Positions 8,212 to 16,557 of a stretch of DNA of 35,731 nucleotides are shown here, one piece after another; positions within the stretch are counted from its first letter, which is position 1; every line of letters begins with the position of its first letter. This DNA is from Dehalococcoidia bacterium (GTDB lineage: Bacteria > Chloroflexota > Dehalococcoidia > UBA2979), in assembly GCA_020845735.1 (NCBI GenBank), contig JADLFF010000073.1, positions 1-35,731 of the forward strand, read 5' to 3'. Position numbers and translations under genes: made by a program. The notes beneath the pieces were generated by a model. That model was not told the DNA's origin and searched no databases. It saw only the letters and a program-made list of their open reading frames with translations.

Positions 8212-8788
8212 ACGTCTGGCTCTTGTCGTTCACCTCGATGGTGTAGGTGCCGCCGACGGCGAACCCACCACCCAGCGCGACGTCATGCGTCGTGTAGCCG
8301 TAGATCATGGTGCAGGCCACGTTCCCCACCGGGAGGTGGTTGTAGACGGTCACTCGAGCACCATTCGCGGTCCGCGTCACCTCGGCGCGCGAGTACACGG
8401 CACACCCGCTCGGTAGCCCCGAGGTGATCCGCGCGGTCGCGTTGCCGCTCCCATCGCCAAACACCTCGATCCCCTCGATCGGCGCGAGCTGCTCTGCGCG
8501 GCCCGGCGGGACGGTCGGTGGGGGCGTGGCCGTCGAGGTGGGTGGCGCGGTCGTCGGTGAGGCGGTCGGAGGCACGGCCGTCGCGGTGCTGGTCGGTGGG
8601 ACCGCCGTCGAGGTGGCACCCGGAGGCTGGGTCACGCTCGGCGGCGGCGTGGCCGAGGCGGTCACACTCGCCGGAGGGGTGCGCGTGGGCGTCGGATGGG
8701 GCACGGTGACGCCCGCGCACGCGCTCCCAAGGGCGATCGCGAGCGTCGCGACGATGAACGGCACGGTGATGCGGAAGGCGGCACGCAT
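8198..8788 (-). CDS. Secreted lipoprotein with Pro/Thr-rich linker and small C-terminal domain
   Basis: The 196-residue protein starts with MRAAFRI, a hydrophobic stretch to residue 20, and Cys24 in LGSACAG, a plausible though imperfect lipobox. Residues 27-96 are a Pro/Thr/Ser/Ala linker of repeated PPTSTAT-like units, typical of surface proteins that hold a domain away from the membrane. Residues 100-196 form a compact, probably beta-rich domain with two cysteines (SGLPSGC and ACTMIYGY) that could form a disulfide. The pattern VTVYN...ACTMIYGY...LGGGF...GTYTIEVN resembles small extracytoplasmic domains I have seen in other bacterial lipoproteins, function unknown. GGAGG five bases before the ATG (complement of 8794-8798) fixes the start. 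Confidence 0.75.
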   Translation of the reverse strand: MRAAFRITVPFIVATLAIALGSACAGVTVPHPTPTRTPPASVTASATPPPSVTQPPGATSTAVPPTSTATAVPPTASPTTAPPTSTATPPPTVPPGRAEQLAPIEGIEVFGDGSGNATARITSGLPSGCAVYSRAEVTRTANGARVTVYNHLPVGNVACTMIYGYTTHDVALGGGFAVGGTYTIEVNDKSQTFTPR

Positions 8789-9023
8789 CCTGTCCTCCTT
8801 CCTTCGGGTTACCCCGATAGGACGCCCGACCGGGGCGCGCGGTTCCCTCGTTCCGCCTCGCGATTACGTATGCATATCATTGGTCCATCGACCGGCATTC
8901 GCCTTCTGAGGGATTTCAGCTTCCCGCTTTACGTCGCAGGCACATCCCGCCTCAAGCATCACTGGCCGGTGCCGATGATCCGGTGAAGGCCCTCGATGGC
9001 AGAAGCGAACGGGAACGCCTGCG
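8789..9023. other. Divergent intergenic region, 235 bases
   Basis: Contains the lipoprotein's ribosome-binding site and, at about 8864-8882, an unusually AT-rich stretch with overlapping palindromes (TACGTA, ATGCAT). It must hold promoters for the lipoprotein (leftward) and the TadE-TadG-TadE genes (rightward). I cannot assign -35/-10 pairs confidently and see no RNA gene or riboswitch. Confidence 0.5.
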
Positions 9024-9470
9024 GTGCGCACGATCCTGCATTCGGCACTCCGGCGGCAGCGCACTGCCGACACCGAACACGGCCAGTCGCTGGTCGAGTT
9101 CGCGATCTCGCTGCCGCTGCTCCTCACCCTGATCTTCGGGACGGTCGAGATCGCCTCGATGGCCCACTCACACCTGATCGTGGTCGGCGCGGCGCGCGAT
9201 GCCGCACGGCTCGGGTCCCGAGGCGGCACCGACAGCGAGATGCGGACGCTCGTCACCGCCGAGACCGGCGATCTCTCCGGCGGCGTCCCCACGAGCTGCA
9301 ACGCGGGCACATCCGCCGGCATGTGCATCACGCGCGCCTCGACGCCCGGCCCGAGCTCCGTGAAGATGCAGGTCTGCTACAGCCACGCGCTCGTCGTCGG
9401 CTTCCCCGGCCTGCTCTCGAACCCGAAGTTGCTGTGCTCGTCCACAGTCATGCGCGTCCTGATCGTATGA
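9024..9470 (+). CDS. TadE-like pseudopilin
   Basis: Small membrane protein of the TadE family, associated with Flp pili and tight-adherence secretion. In the 148-residue product Gly20 is followed by QSLVEF, which places Glu25 at +5 and Phe at +6 of a type IV prepilin-peptidase site. A hydrophobic helix runs from about 25 to 47 and a mostly extracytoplasmic domain follows with several cysteines. The GTG start at 9024 has only a weak ribosome-binding site. It is the first of three genes; the next starts 20 bases downstream. No tadA, tadB, tadC, rcpC or tadV is in the window, so the rest of the machine must lie elsewhere. Confidence 0.82.
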   Translation: MRTILHSALRRQRTADTEHGQSLVEFAISLPLLLTLIFGTVEIASMAHSHLIVVGAARDAARLGSRGGTDSEMRTLVTAETGDLSGGVPTSCNAGTSAGMCITRASTPGPSSVKMQVCYSHALVVGFPGLLSNPKLLCSSTVMRVLIV

Positions 9471-9489
9471 ACCACCTGAGGTCGACCAT

Positions 9490-10728
9490 ATGAAGCGAAT
9501 CCTGCACCCCGTCAGGCGCGAGGACGGCCAGATCTTCGTCCTGGTCGCGCTCTGGATGGTCGCCCTGTTCGGGCTCGTCGGGCTCGCGGTGGACGTCGGG
9601 CTCATGTTCGTCGCGCGCGCGGAGCTCCGACGCGATGTCGACGCGGCAGCACTCGCCGCCATCGTCGAGATGCCGAACACCACCAACGTGACGAACCGCG
9701 CCAACGAGTACCTCACGGCGAACGACCCCGCAGCCACCCTCGTCAGCGTTCAGCCGAACGTGCCCGCCGCGGGGCAGGTGACGCTGAACGTCAGCAAGAA
9801 CGTCCGCCTCGTGTTCCTGCCGCTCGTGCCCGGCGTCGCGGCACAGCTGATCAGCGGCACCGACGTACAGGTCACGGGGTTCGCGGTCGCGGGCGCGGGA
9901 TCGGCGATCGACCTCGCGATGTCGGTCGACGACACGGGCTCGATGAACGACGGCTGCAATGGCTCGCAGAGCGACACCGACGGCTCGTGCCCGATCAAAG
10001 AGGCGCGTGACGGCGCGAACGTGCTGCTCAACGTCATGGGAGTGGGCGATGGCACTGGCGTGGCCGCGGCGTCGCTCGTGCCCTCGCGCGGCTGCTACAA
10101 CACCAGCGGCTCGAGCGGTTGCGTCGACTACAGCGGATCCGGAAACAAGGTGGTCGATTTGACGACCACGCTGGCAACGCTGCAGACAGGCATCGCGGCC
10201 ATGGTCGCAGGAGGTGGTTCCGGTACCAACATCTGCACCGGCACGCACTACGCCGGTGACCGGGTCAAGAACAGTCCTGCCGCGCGCACGAACGCCCGCA
10301 AGGTCGTCGTGATCATGAGCGACTTCGACAACAACGACTCCAGTAGCACGGCCCCGTTCCCGAGCGGCAGCACCTGCACCCAGTCCGGCTCGACGACCAA
10401 CGCGCACATCAACACGCGCGACGACAAGACGCTCGCCGCCGCCGATGCGTGGAAGGCGCAGAGCGTCGAGATCTTCGTGATTGGCTACAGCGTCGAGGGC
10501 ACCAACGACGCCAACACGTGCTCCTCGAGCTGGCGCACCACCATCGACACCGACACGGCGCGCAGCCGGACCAGCGGCACCGACGTCTGGGACCGCCGCC
10601 TCGCGAAGTGCGTCGCCTCCTCGACAGCCGGCACCAACGACCACTACTTCGAGGCGCCCACGTCGGCGGACCTCAACGCGGCATTCACCCAGATCGGCCG
10701 AATCATCTCGACCAGGCTGCTCAAGTGA
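9490..10728 (+). CDS. TadG-like protein with VWA-type domain
   Basis: The 412-residue protein begins with a short basic segment, GQIFVLVALWMVALFGLVGL (13-32) as the membrane helix, and a DVDAAALAA motif near 49-57, as in TadG. A von Willebrand A-like domain starts near 138. Its metal-site motif reads DDTGS (147-151), a DxTxS variant of canonical DxSxS, with further hydrophobic strands such as VVVIMSDFDN and VEIFVIGYS. Gly, Ser and Thr-rich loops with paired cysteines suggest an exported domain. GAGG at 9478-9481 supports the ATG. The final GTGA overlaps the start of the second TadE gene. Expected role is surface assembly of Flp-type structures or adhesion. Confidence 0.82.
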   Translation: MKRILHPVRREDGQIFVLVALWMVALFGLVGLAVDVGLMFVARAELRRDVDAAALAAIVEMPNTTNVTNRANEYLTANDPAATLVSVQPNVPAAGQVTLNVSKNVRLVFLPLVPGVAAQLISGTDVQVTGFAVAGAGSAIDLAMSVDDTGSMNDGCNGSQSDTDGSCPIKEARDGANVLLNVMGVGDGTGVAAASLVPSRGCYNTSGSSGCVDYSGSGNKVVDLTTTLATLQTGIAAMVAGGGSGTNICTGTHYAGDRVKNSPAARTNARKVVVIMSDFDNNDSSSTAPFPSGSTCTQSGSTTNAHINTRDDKTLAAADAWKAQSVEIFVIGYSVEGTNDANTCSSSWRTTIDTDTARSRTSGTDVWDRRLAKCVASSTAGTNDHYFEAPTSADLNAAFTQIGRIISTRLLK

Positions 10729-11234
10729 GGCGGCTCGCTCGATGGCGCCAGCGCTCGGCGCAGGACGAGCAGGGGCAGGCGATGGTCGAGTTCGCCATCG
10801 TCTCCACGCTCTTCCTCACCCTCGCCATGGGCATCATCGAGTTCGCGCTCGTTGCCCAGGCGTGGGCGACCCTCCAGCACGCCACCCTCGAGGGCGCTCG
10901 CTTCGCCTCGACCGGTGAGGTGGACTGCCCCGGCATCACCGGCAACCGCATCAACTGCATCACCAGCGTCACCAAGACAGCCACCGAGGGCATCCCCGGC
11001 GGCGGCTCCGGCACCACCCTCGTCACCGTCAGCGTCGAGTCGTGGCAGTACCCGACCTACGCCAGCCCCTCGACGGCCGGTGACGCGGGAGGCGCCTGTG
11101 ATGCGATGCAGGTCACCGCGACCTACACGCACAACATCATCATGCCCCTGCTGTCCTTCATGGCGCCCTCGGGCATCGTGATGACCGCCCACAAGCGCAT
11201 CATGGTCGAGCCGATCAACATGTGCGGCGCCTGA
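10725..11234 (+). CDS. Second TadE-like pseudopilin
   Basis: The 169-residue product repeats the TadE architecture: a basic leader to Gly17, then QAMVEF with Glu22 at +5 of a prepilin-like site, a hydrophobic helix at 22-44, and a C-terminal domain. The true start is the GTG at 10725, which overlaps the TadG stop as GTGA; a longer upstream frame is out-of-phase reading of tadG. The two TadE proteins share the N-terminal motif but little else, so they are likely separate minor pseudopilins. The gene ends 21 bases before the convergent crotonase gene. Confidence 0.82.
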   Translation: MRRLARWRQRSAQDEQGQAMVEFAIVSTLFLTLAMGIIEFALVAQAWATLQHATLEGARFASTGEVDCPGITGNRINCITSVTKTATEGIPGGGSGTTLVTVSVESWQYPTYASPSTAGDAGGACDAMQVTATYTHNIIMPLLSFMAPSGIVMTAHKRIMVEPINMCGA

Positions 11235-11255
11235 CCCCGGCATCCATCGAGGGGT

Positions 11256-12104
11256 TCAGCGCGCCTGGAAGATCGGGTCCCGCCGCTCGATGAGCGCCTG
11301 CCGCGCCTCGTTGGCGTCCTCGGACGTCGCAAGGATGCCCGAGGCGTTCGAGGTCAGGACCGCCGTCGTCTCCAGTGACGCGTCGAGCGCTGCTCGGATC
11401 ACGCGCTTGTTGATCCAGAGCGTCATCGGTGGCATCCGCATGATCCGCGCGCACAGCGCCCGCACCTCGGTCTCGAGGTCCGCCGCGGGCACGAGGCGGT
11501 TGAGCACGCCCCACTCGTACGCGCGCTGCGCATCGAGGTGGCCCGTGAACGCAAACTCCAGCGCGCGCCCCAGCCCGGCCAGCCTCGGGAGGTAGTACGC
11601 CCCGCCGTTCTCGATGATCTGCCCCACCTGGTGGTAGGTGATGAACTGGGTGTGCTCGCAGCCGTACCGAATGTCGCACTGCAGGGCCATGTCCATCCCG
11701 AAGCCCGCCGCTGGTCCGTTCACCATCGCCACGGTCGGCTTGCGCACGAACGACAGGTCCTTGATGAGCTTCGTCAGGCCGTAGTAGAAGCGCTGGCGGT
11801 TCTGGTCCGGGCCGGGCTGCGCCGGCGCATTCCCGAGGTAGTTGTCCCCCGGCACGAAGCCCTCGGCGCCACGCACATCGACGCCCGCACAGAACCCGCG
11901 ACCCACCCCCGTGAGGACGATCACCTTGACCTCGGGGTCGTCGTCGGCCGCGCGCATGTACTCGCCGACCTTCGCGAGCGTGCCTGTCCGCTCCGACCCT
12001 CCGACGGCCGCATTGAGCCGCTCCGGCCGGTTGAACTTGATCCAGAGGATGCCGTTGTCCTCCTTCTCGTAAAGCAGGTACGGGACTCGCTCGAGTTGTT
12101 GCAC
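11256..12104 (-). CDS. Crotonase-superfamily protein with altered active site
   Basis: The 282-residue protein has the crotonase fold signatures: the oxyanion segment GRGFCAGVDVRG, NGPAAGFGMDMALQCD, and IIENGGAYYLPRLAG. By alignment from memory to mammalian enoyl-CoA hydratase, the first catalytic Glu (position 144) becomes Asp in GMDMA, and the second (164, in QPE) becomes His or Tyr in ITYHQVG. It is therefore unlikely to be a standard hydratase and could be an isomerase, hydrolase or another acyl-CoA enzyme. The GTG at 12104 is chosen because GAGGAG lies six bases upstream and the protein then starts at the fold; an ATG-started frame from 12215 adds 37 poorly structured residues. No other beta-oxidation gene is adjacent. 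Confidence 0.85.
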   Translation of the reverse strand: MQQLERVPYLLYEKEDNGILWIKFNRPERLNAAVGGSERTGTLAKVGEYMRAADDDPEVKVIVLTGVGRGFCAGVDVRGAEGFVPGDNYLGNAPAQPGPDQNRQRFYYGLTKLIKDLSFVRKPTVAMVNGPAAGFGMDMALQCDIRYGCEHTQFITYHQVGQIIENGGAYYLPRLAGLGRALEFAFTGHLDAQRAYEWGVLNRLVPAADLETEVRALCARIMRMPPMTLWINKRVIRAALDASLETTAVLTSNASGILATSEDANEARQALIERRDPIFQAR

Positions 12105-12130
12105 GCGGCACTCCTCACGCGGTTCGATCG

Positions 12131-12161
12131 TCGACAGCGCACGTTGTACACCCTCTGTCGA
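12131..12161. promoter_or_regulatory. Inverted repeat between divergent crotonase and DUF4383 genes
   Basis: TCGACAG (12131-12137) and CTGTCGA (12155-12161) are perfect reverse complements with a 17-base spacer, 27 bases upstream of the crotonase start. It could be an operator; the arms are only seven bases. Confidence 0.25.
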
Positions 12162-12247
12162 GTCCCGACTGCTGCCTCGTGCCCCCGGGGGCTCCCTCGT
12201 GAGGACGTTTGCCACGATGATGGCGGCGACGTGGACCGGGAGGCGTC

Positions 12248-12688
12248 GTGCAACACACCTCGAGCATTCGCCTGTTCGCGTGGTTCTACGCCGCGCTCTT
12301 CCTCTCGGTCGTCGTGGTCGGATACATCCCGTTCCTCAACGACGAGGAGGGCAACCTCCTCGGCCTCTTCAGCCTCCAGCTCTACGACGACGCACTCCAC
12401 CTCGGCTCGGCGATCTGGGCGGCCTTCGCCGCCTGGCGCTCGGACGCCGCCTCGAGGGCGTACTTCCGCATCTTCGGCCCCCTGTACTTCCTCGATGGCG
12501 TCGTGGGGCTGCTGACGGGCAACGGCTACCTCGACCTGGGCATCCTGCTCCAGGGACCCATCGACCTGCCGTTCGCGATCCGGCTCGCGGCGAACACGCC
12601 GCACCTCGTCATCGGTGGGTTCGCCGCGGCGATCGGCTACCTCCTGCCGGGCCGGCCCCCGGCCACCTCACGACTCGCGCAGCGGTGA
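12248..12688 (+). CDS. DUF4383-like four-helix membrane protein
   Basis: The 146-residue protein has four hydrophobic segments, near 8-30, 50-65, 74-92 and 115-137. The pattern GYIP...LLGLFSL...ALHLGSAIWAAFA...GVVGLLTG...NTPHLVIGG fits the DUF4383 membrane family, whose conserved His residues sit in the second and fourth helices. Function is unknown. The GTG start has GGGAGG at 12238-12243. It ends seven bases before the next gene, so the two are likely co-transcribed. Confidence 0.7.
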   Translation: MQHTSSIRLFAWFYAALFLSVVVVGYIPFLNDEEGNLLGLFSLQLYDDALHLGSAIWAAFAAWRSDAASRAYFRIFGPLYFLDGVVGLLTGNGYLDLGILLQGPIDLPFAIRLAANTPHLVIGGFAAAIGYLLPGRPPATSRLAQR

Positions 12689-12695
12689 CGCCTCG

Positions 12696-13769
12696 ATGAG
12701 GCGGCACTGGCGGCGCTGGCGGCTCGTGGCCACCGTGCTGCTGACGCCGCTCCTCGCCCTCGGGTTGTTCGTCGCCGCCTTCGAGGTCGCGTGTGGCGGC
12801 TCTGCCTCGGCGGCCAGCGCCCCCTACGAGGCGGTGTGGGCCGCCCCCGAGGACCGTCGCCCCGAGGCCCAGAGCTGGCTCACCTACCCCGAGTGGCACA
12901 TCGTCTACTCAGCGGAGGGATACGCGGCGACGCTCGCATCCTCCCGCCCGAGCCAGTACGGGTACGTCGCCGACGTCGCGGCCTTCTGGCGCAGCTACTG
13001 CGCGGTCAACCGCGCGACCGCGGGGATGCCGGACCGCACGACGTACAAGGTCACGATCTACACCATCGGGGTCTCGTACACGGCCGAGATGCTGCTCAAG
13101 GCGGGCTACGAGTGGACGCTCGGGCGGGTCTTCGAGTGGGTCGGCGGCTACCCGAGCGCGGCGGACATCGAGAGTGCGCGCGTGCAGGCCGACTACGGTG
13201 CGTTCCTCCACGAGACGCCCTGGTACGAGTACCCGTTCACGGACGCCCTCGCCAGCCTGTGGGACGTCGAGGTGGGCGTGCACCCGCTGCGGCACGGGGA
13301 ACGGCTCGTCGTGCTCAGCGCCGAGTACGCCTCGAAGGCTGGGTATGGCCGCCTGCTCGCGGCGGTGGTCGGCGCCACAGGGCACGATGAACGCACGATG
13401 CGGCTGGTGGTCCGCGGCGACCCCACCACGATCGCCGCCGTCGACCGGCGGCTCACCGTCCGGCAGGGCCTCGGCGGTGGGCTCGTCCTCGTCGAGGCGC
13501 CCCGCTACGAGCAGTTCACGGACCTCGTGCGGACGATGGCCGCCTCGGACCTCCAGCTCGTCGAGGTCGCGGGCAACGACGACATCTTCGTGACGCTCCT
13601 CGGCGCCCGACACGCGGTGCCTCCGAGCGGCGTGCTCCTGTTCGCGAATGACACGCCGGCGCCCGGTGTCGAGCGCATCGGGCTCACCGTGAAGGTCGCG
13701 GACCTCCTCGAGGCGATCCGCGCCGCCGAGGCAAGCGGCGCCCGCCTCGAGCACGTGTACGACTACTGA
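12696..13769 (+). CDS. Conserved membrane-anchored protein of unknown function
   Basis: The 357-residue protein has an N-terminal basic segment and hydrophobic helix (about 10-30), a probable signal anchor, so the body is likely extracytoplasmic. I recognise no named domain. Distinctive segments are LTYPEWHIVYS near 62, YGYVADVAAFWRSYC near 86, VTIYTIGVSYTAEMLLK, and GNDDIFVTLLGA near 292. I recall related uncharacterised proteins with the same YPEW and IGVS motifs, but cannot assign a function. The ATG at 12696 is preferred over a longer frame from 12615 because the helix then sits at the N-terminus and the gene no longer overlaps its neighbour. The 3' end overlaps the convergent FAD oxidase gene by seven bases. 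Confidence 0.7.
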   Translation: MRRHWRRWRLVATVLLTPLLALGLFVAAFEVACGGSASAASAPYEAVWAAPEDRRPEAQSWLTYPEWHIVYSAEGYAATLASSRPSQYGYVADVAAFWRSYCAVNRATAGMPDRTTYKVTIYTIGVSYTAEMLLKAGYEWTLGRVFEWVGGYPSAADIESARVQADYGAFLHETPWYEYPFTDALASLWDVEVGVHPLRHGERLVVLSAEYASKAGYGRLLAAVVGATGHDERTMRLVVRGDPTTIAAVDRRLTVRQGLGGGLVLVEAPRYEQFTDLVRTMAASDLQLVEVAGNDDIFVTLLGARHAVPPSGVLLFANDTPAPGVERIGLTVKVADLLEAIRAAEASGARLEHVYDY

Positions 13770-15394
13770 CCGCGGGCCTCGGGCGCCCGCGCCGCGAGGG
13801 TCCCCGCGACCTGCGGCGCGTAGCGCGCGTACCAGGTGTTGCTGAACAGCCCATCGGGGTCCCACTGCCGCTTCACCTCGAGGAAGGCGGGCAGCTCGGG
13901 GTACGAGCGCACCAGCTGCTCCGCGGTGTAGTGAAGCTGGTAGGGCAGGAAGAACCGCCCTCGATGCCGCGCGGTGAGGTCGATGAGCTCGCTCGTCAAC
14001 GCGGCCATCCGATCGTTGCCCTCGGCATCGGTGGACTGGTTGATGTACAGCACGACGGAGAACGCGGGCTCCGGCGCATACGTCAGTGCGTTCGCCTCGC
14101 CGTGCACCACTCGCACCGAGGCGTTCAGCAGGTTGGCCTCCCGCCGCTCGAGCACCTCGCGCAGCTCGTCGAGGAAGCCCACCAGCTCGGCGCGGGGCAG
14201 GAAGTACTCGTGGAGGATGTCGGTCTCCCGAGGCAGCGCGTTCCTCAAGTAGGGCACGCTGTCGTGCATCGGGTCGTTGCGGCTCACGAGGCAGGCCTCG
14301 CCCTCACCCATCGCCTGCGCCCGCGTCACCGTGCACGACTCGAACCGCGGCTCGAGGTGGCGCTCGGCCCACCACTTCGTCGTCTTCAGGAAGTCGTTGC
14401 GCTTCGACAGGTTGAGGAGCAGGCGCCGCAGCTTCGTCGAGGACGCCTCGGCCAGCGGCTGGCGCTCGAGGCCGGTGTCGTCCACGCGCCGGTACGTGTA
14501 GACGATGCCCTCGCGGAGCAGCGAGCCCGGCGCGGTCGAGAGGTGCACGTACATCAGCCCGATGTCGCGGTCGGCCTCAATCGACTCGAAGAGCCGAGGA
14601 AAGTCGCGGTACTCGATGACAGTACGGTCCGACTCGTAGATGTCGTTGGGCACCACGTCGAGCTCGGCGGTCAACACGATGCCGAACAGGCCGTACCCTC
14701 CGACGACGTGGCGAAACAGCTCGGGCCGCTCCGAGGGCGACACGGTCACGATGCTGCCGTCGGCGAGCATCAGCTGCAGGCTCCGGATCGAGCGCATCAG
14801 CGCACCCGCCTGGTGGTCCATGCCATGCGCATTCACGGCGATCGAGCCGCCCACGCTGAAGATGTCCGAGGACTGCATCGCCTTCACCGCGAACCGCGGG
14901 TGGATGGCCTCCTGGATGGCGTGCCACGTCGCGCCCGCCCCCACCGTGACGGTGCCGCGCGCCTCGTCGAGGCGCACGTCCGCCAGCTGGGTCATGTCGA
15001 GCACGATCCCCCCTCGGCGGAACGCCTGGCCACCCATCGAGTGCTTCACCCCGGCCGCGGACACCGTGAGCCCGCGCTCGCGCGCATATGCGAGAACCTG
15101 CGCCACCTCCTCGGCACTGCGCGGAGAGACGATGCCCGCCACGGTCGTCTGGCTGAGGCAGCTCGCGTCGTTGATCGTGCCGCCGCGCTGCGCCCAGCCG
15201 GGCTCGGCCACGCTCCCGGCGTTCGAGGTGGACACGGAGCGCAGCGGCAGCGGCGCCACCACCGGGAGCGCGTCACCACAGTCCTTCGGCCCCTCGGGTT
15301 CCGCGGAGTCCTCGAGGACCACGCGCGTCGCGACGGCCCCGCTCCCGATCAGCGCGAGGGCTGCCACGCCCGCCAGTAGCCGTCTCGGTCCCAC
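13763..15394 (-). CDS. Membrane-anchored FAD-binding oxidoreductase (PCMH/VAO family)
   Basis: The 543-residue protein starts with a hydrophobic anchor (about 5-23). An FAD-binding PCMH domain follows: VSPRSAEEVAQVLAYARE, AAGVKHSMGGQAF with His118 as a possible flavin-linking residue, GAGATWHAIQEAI, and SVGGSIAVNAHG near 180-191. The C-terminal half resembles sugar-alcohol and aldonolactone oxidases. Likely reaction is oxidation of an alcohol or lactone with transfer to oxygen or a carrier outside the membrane; the substrate is unknown. The GTG at 15394 is fixed by GGAGG six bases upstream (complement of 15401-15405). A much longer upstream frame of Arg-rich residues is not coding. Confidence 0.82.
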   Translation of the reverse strand: MGPRRLLAGVAALALIGSGAVATRVVLEDSAEPEGPKDCGDALPVVAPLPLRSVSTSNAGSVAEPGWAQRGGTINDASCLSQTTVAGIVSPRSAEEVAQVLAYARERGLTVSAAGVKHSMGGQAFRRGGIVLDMTQLADVRLDEARGTVTVGAGATWHAIQEAIHPRFAVKAMQSSDIFSVGGSIAVNAHGMDHQAGALMRSIRSLQLMLADGSIVTVSPSERPELFRHVVGGYGLFGIVLTAELDVVPNDIYESDRTVIEYRDFPRLFESIEADRDIGLMYVHLSTAPGSLLREGIVYTYRRVDDTGLERQPLAEASSTKLRRLLLNLSKRNDFLKTTKWWAERHLEPRFESCTVTRAQAMGEGEACLVSRNDPMHDSVPYLRNALPRETDILHEYFLPRAELVGFLDELREVLERREANLLNASVRVVHGEANALTYAPEPAFSVVLYINQSTDAEGNDRMAALTSELIDLTARHRGRFFLPYQLHYTAEQLVRSYPELPAFLEVKRQWDPDGLFSNTWYARYAPQVAGTLAARAPEARGQ

Positions 15395-15462
15395 GTCGCA
15401 CCTCCAGAGCACGCCAGCCAGCGAAAGCTGCGCGTAGCATCCGACAGGCACAGACTGTAAGC

Positions 15463-15858
15463 ATGTCACGCTGGCTCCAGGTCCTGCGGCGGCTTCGCTG
15501 GCGTCATTACGTCGTGTTCGTCGCGCTCCTCTTCTTCCTCGCGTTCGGCATGATGCAGATCGCCCGCGCCTTCGGCCACGCCCGAGGATTCCGCGAGCCG
15601 CCCGATCTGCCGGCCGCCGAATGGATGACCATCCGCCAGGTCTCGCACATCTACGACGTGCCACCAGACCTCCTCGAGCGCGCACTCGGGCTCCCCGAGC
15701 GCCAGCCCGACCGCCGTCCGCTCGGGGTCATCGCGCGCGACCAGGGCCGCTCCTTCGAGGAGGTCCGCGACGTGGTGATGCAGGCCATCGCGGCACACCA
15801 CGCCGCCGAGGCGCCGCCGAAGGGCCCCACCCCGCCAGCGCCGGACAGACCTCGGTGA
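15463..15858 (+). CDS. Small single-pass membrane protein coupled to DedA
   Basis: The 131-residue protein has a basic N-terminus (many Arg in the first 14 residues), one membrane helix at 16-36, and a cytoplasmic or extracytoplasmic domain. That domain contains WMTIRQVSHIYDVPPDLLE and IARDQGRSFEEVRDVVMQAI, which read as a small helical, helix-turn-helix-like fold, then a Pro-rich tail. No named family is recognised. It overlaps the DedA gene as GTGA, so the two products are made together. A role as a partner of the DedA transporter is inference only. Confidence 0.65.
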   Translation: MSRWLQVLRRLRWRHYVVFVALLFFLAFGMMQIARAFGHARGFREPPDLPAAEWMTIRQVSHIYDVPPDLLERALGLPERQPDRRPLGVIARDQGRSFEEVRDVVMQAIAAHHAAEAPPKGPTPPAPDRPR

Positions 15859-16496
15859 GCGATACCGTCCTCGGGCTCGTGTCGACGTACGGCGCTCCCG
15901 CCCTGTTCCTCGCCCTGGTCGCCGGCGCCGTCGGCATCCCGCTCCCAGGGACGCTGCTGCTCCTCGGCGCCGGTTCGCTGGTCTCGAGTGAGGACCTCGA
16001 TCTCTGGCAGGTGCTGATCTTCGGGACCTGCGGCGCGGTCCTCGGGGACCAGCTCGGGTATGTCCTCGGGAGGATCGGGGGCGTTCGCATCATGCACTGG
16101 CTCACCCGGCTCACCCACGGCGAGGACCGCGTGGACCGCGCCCAGGCCTCGGTGGTGCGCTGGGGCGGCGGCACGATCTTCATCACGCGCTGGCTCGTCG
16201 GCCCCCTCGGCCCGTGGGTGAACCTCAGCGCCGGCAGTCTTGCGTACCCGTGGGTCCGCTTCCTCTTCTGGGGCATCCTCGGCGAGATGGTCTGGGTCGC
16301 GATGTACGTCTCCCTGGGCCGCCTGTTCGCAGACCGCATCGAGGTGCTGGCGGACCTGGTCGGCAGCGTCGGGTGGGCCCTCGCGAGCCTCGCCGTCGCC
16401 GGGCTCCTCGCCTACCTCCTCTACCAGTACATCCGAGACCTGCTCCACGAACGCAACGGAGGAGGACAGCCGCCCGAGGTACCCTCGAGGCGATGA
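15855..16496 (+). CDS. DedA family membrane protein
   Basis: DedA/SNARE-associated family (PF09335), a group of polytopic membrane proteins that includes phospholipid and undecaprenyl-phosphate flippases. The 213-residue protein has AGAVGIPLPGTLLLLGAG at the N-terminal re-entrant region, GAVLGDQLGYVLGRIGG near 58-74, FITRWLVGPLGPWVNLSAG in place of the usual RFxP segment, and two C-terminal helices. The start is the GTG overlapping the upstream TGA as GTGA. Its substrate cannot be deduced. Confidence 0.85.
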   Translation: MSDTVLGLVSTYGAPALFLALVAGAVGIPLPGTLLLLGAGSLVSSEDLDLWQVLIFGTCGAVLGDQLGYVLGRIGGVRIMHWLTRLTHGEDRVDRAQASVVRWGGGTIFITRWLVGPLGPWVNLSAGSLAYPWVRFLFWGILGEMVWVAMYVSLGRLFADRIEVLADLVGSVGWALASLAVAGLLAYLLYQYIRDLLHERNGGGQPPEVPSRR

Positions 16497-16557
16497 GCCG
16501 CCGCGGTACGATCTGACCCTGTCCGCGCGTCGACGGCCGTCACGACGGGATGGTGAT

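Noticed and set aside
13931..15379. 482-codon plus-strand frame opposite the FAD oxidase
   Set aside because: His/Arg/Val-rich shadow without domains; the minus strand carries PCMH motifs and a strong ribosome-binding site.
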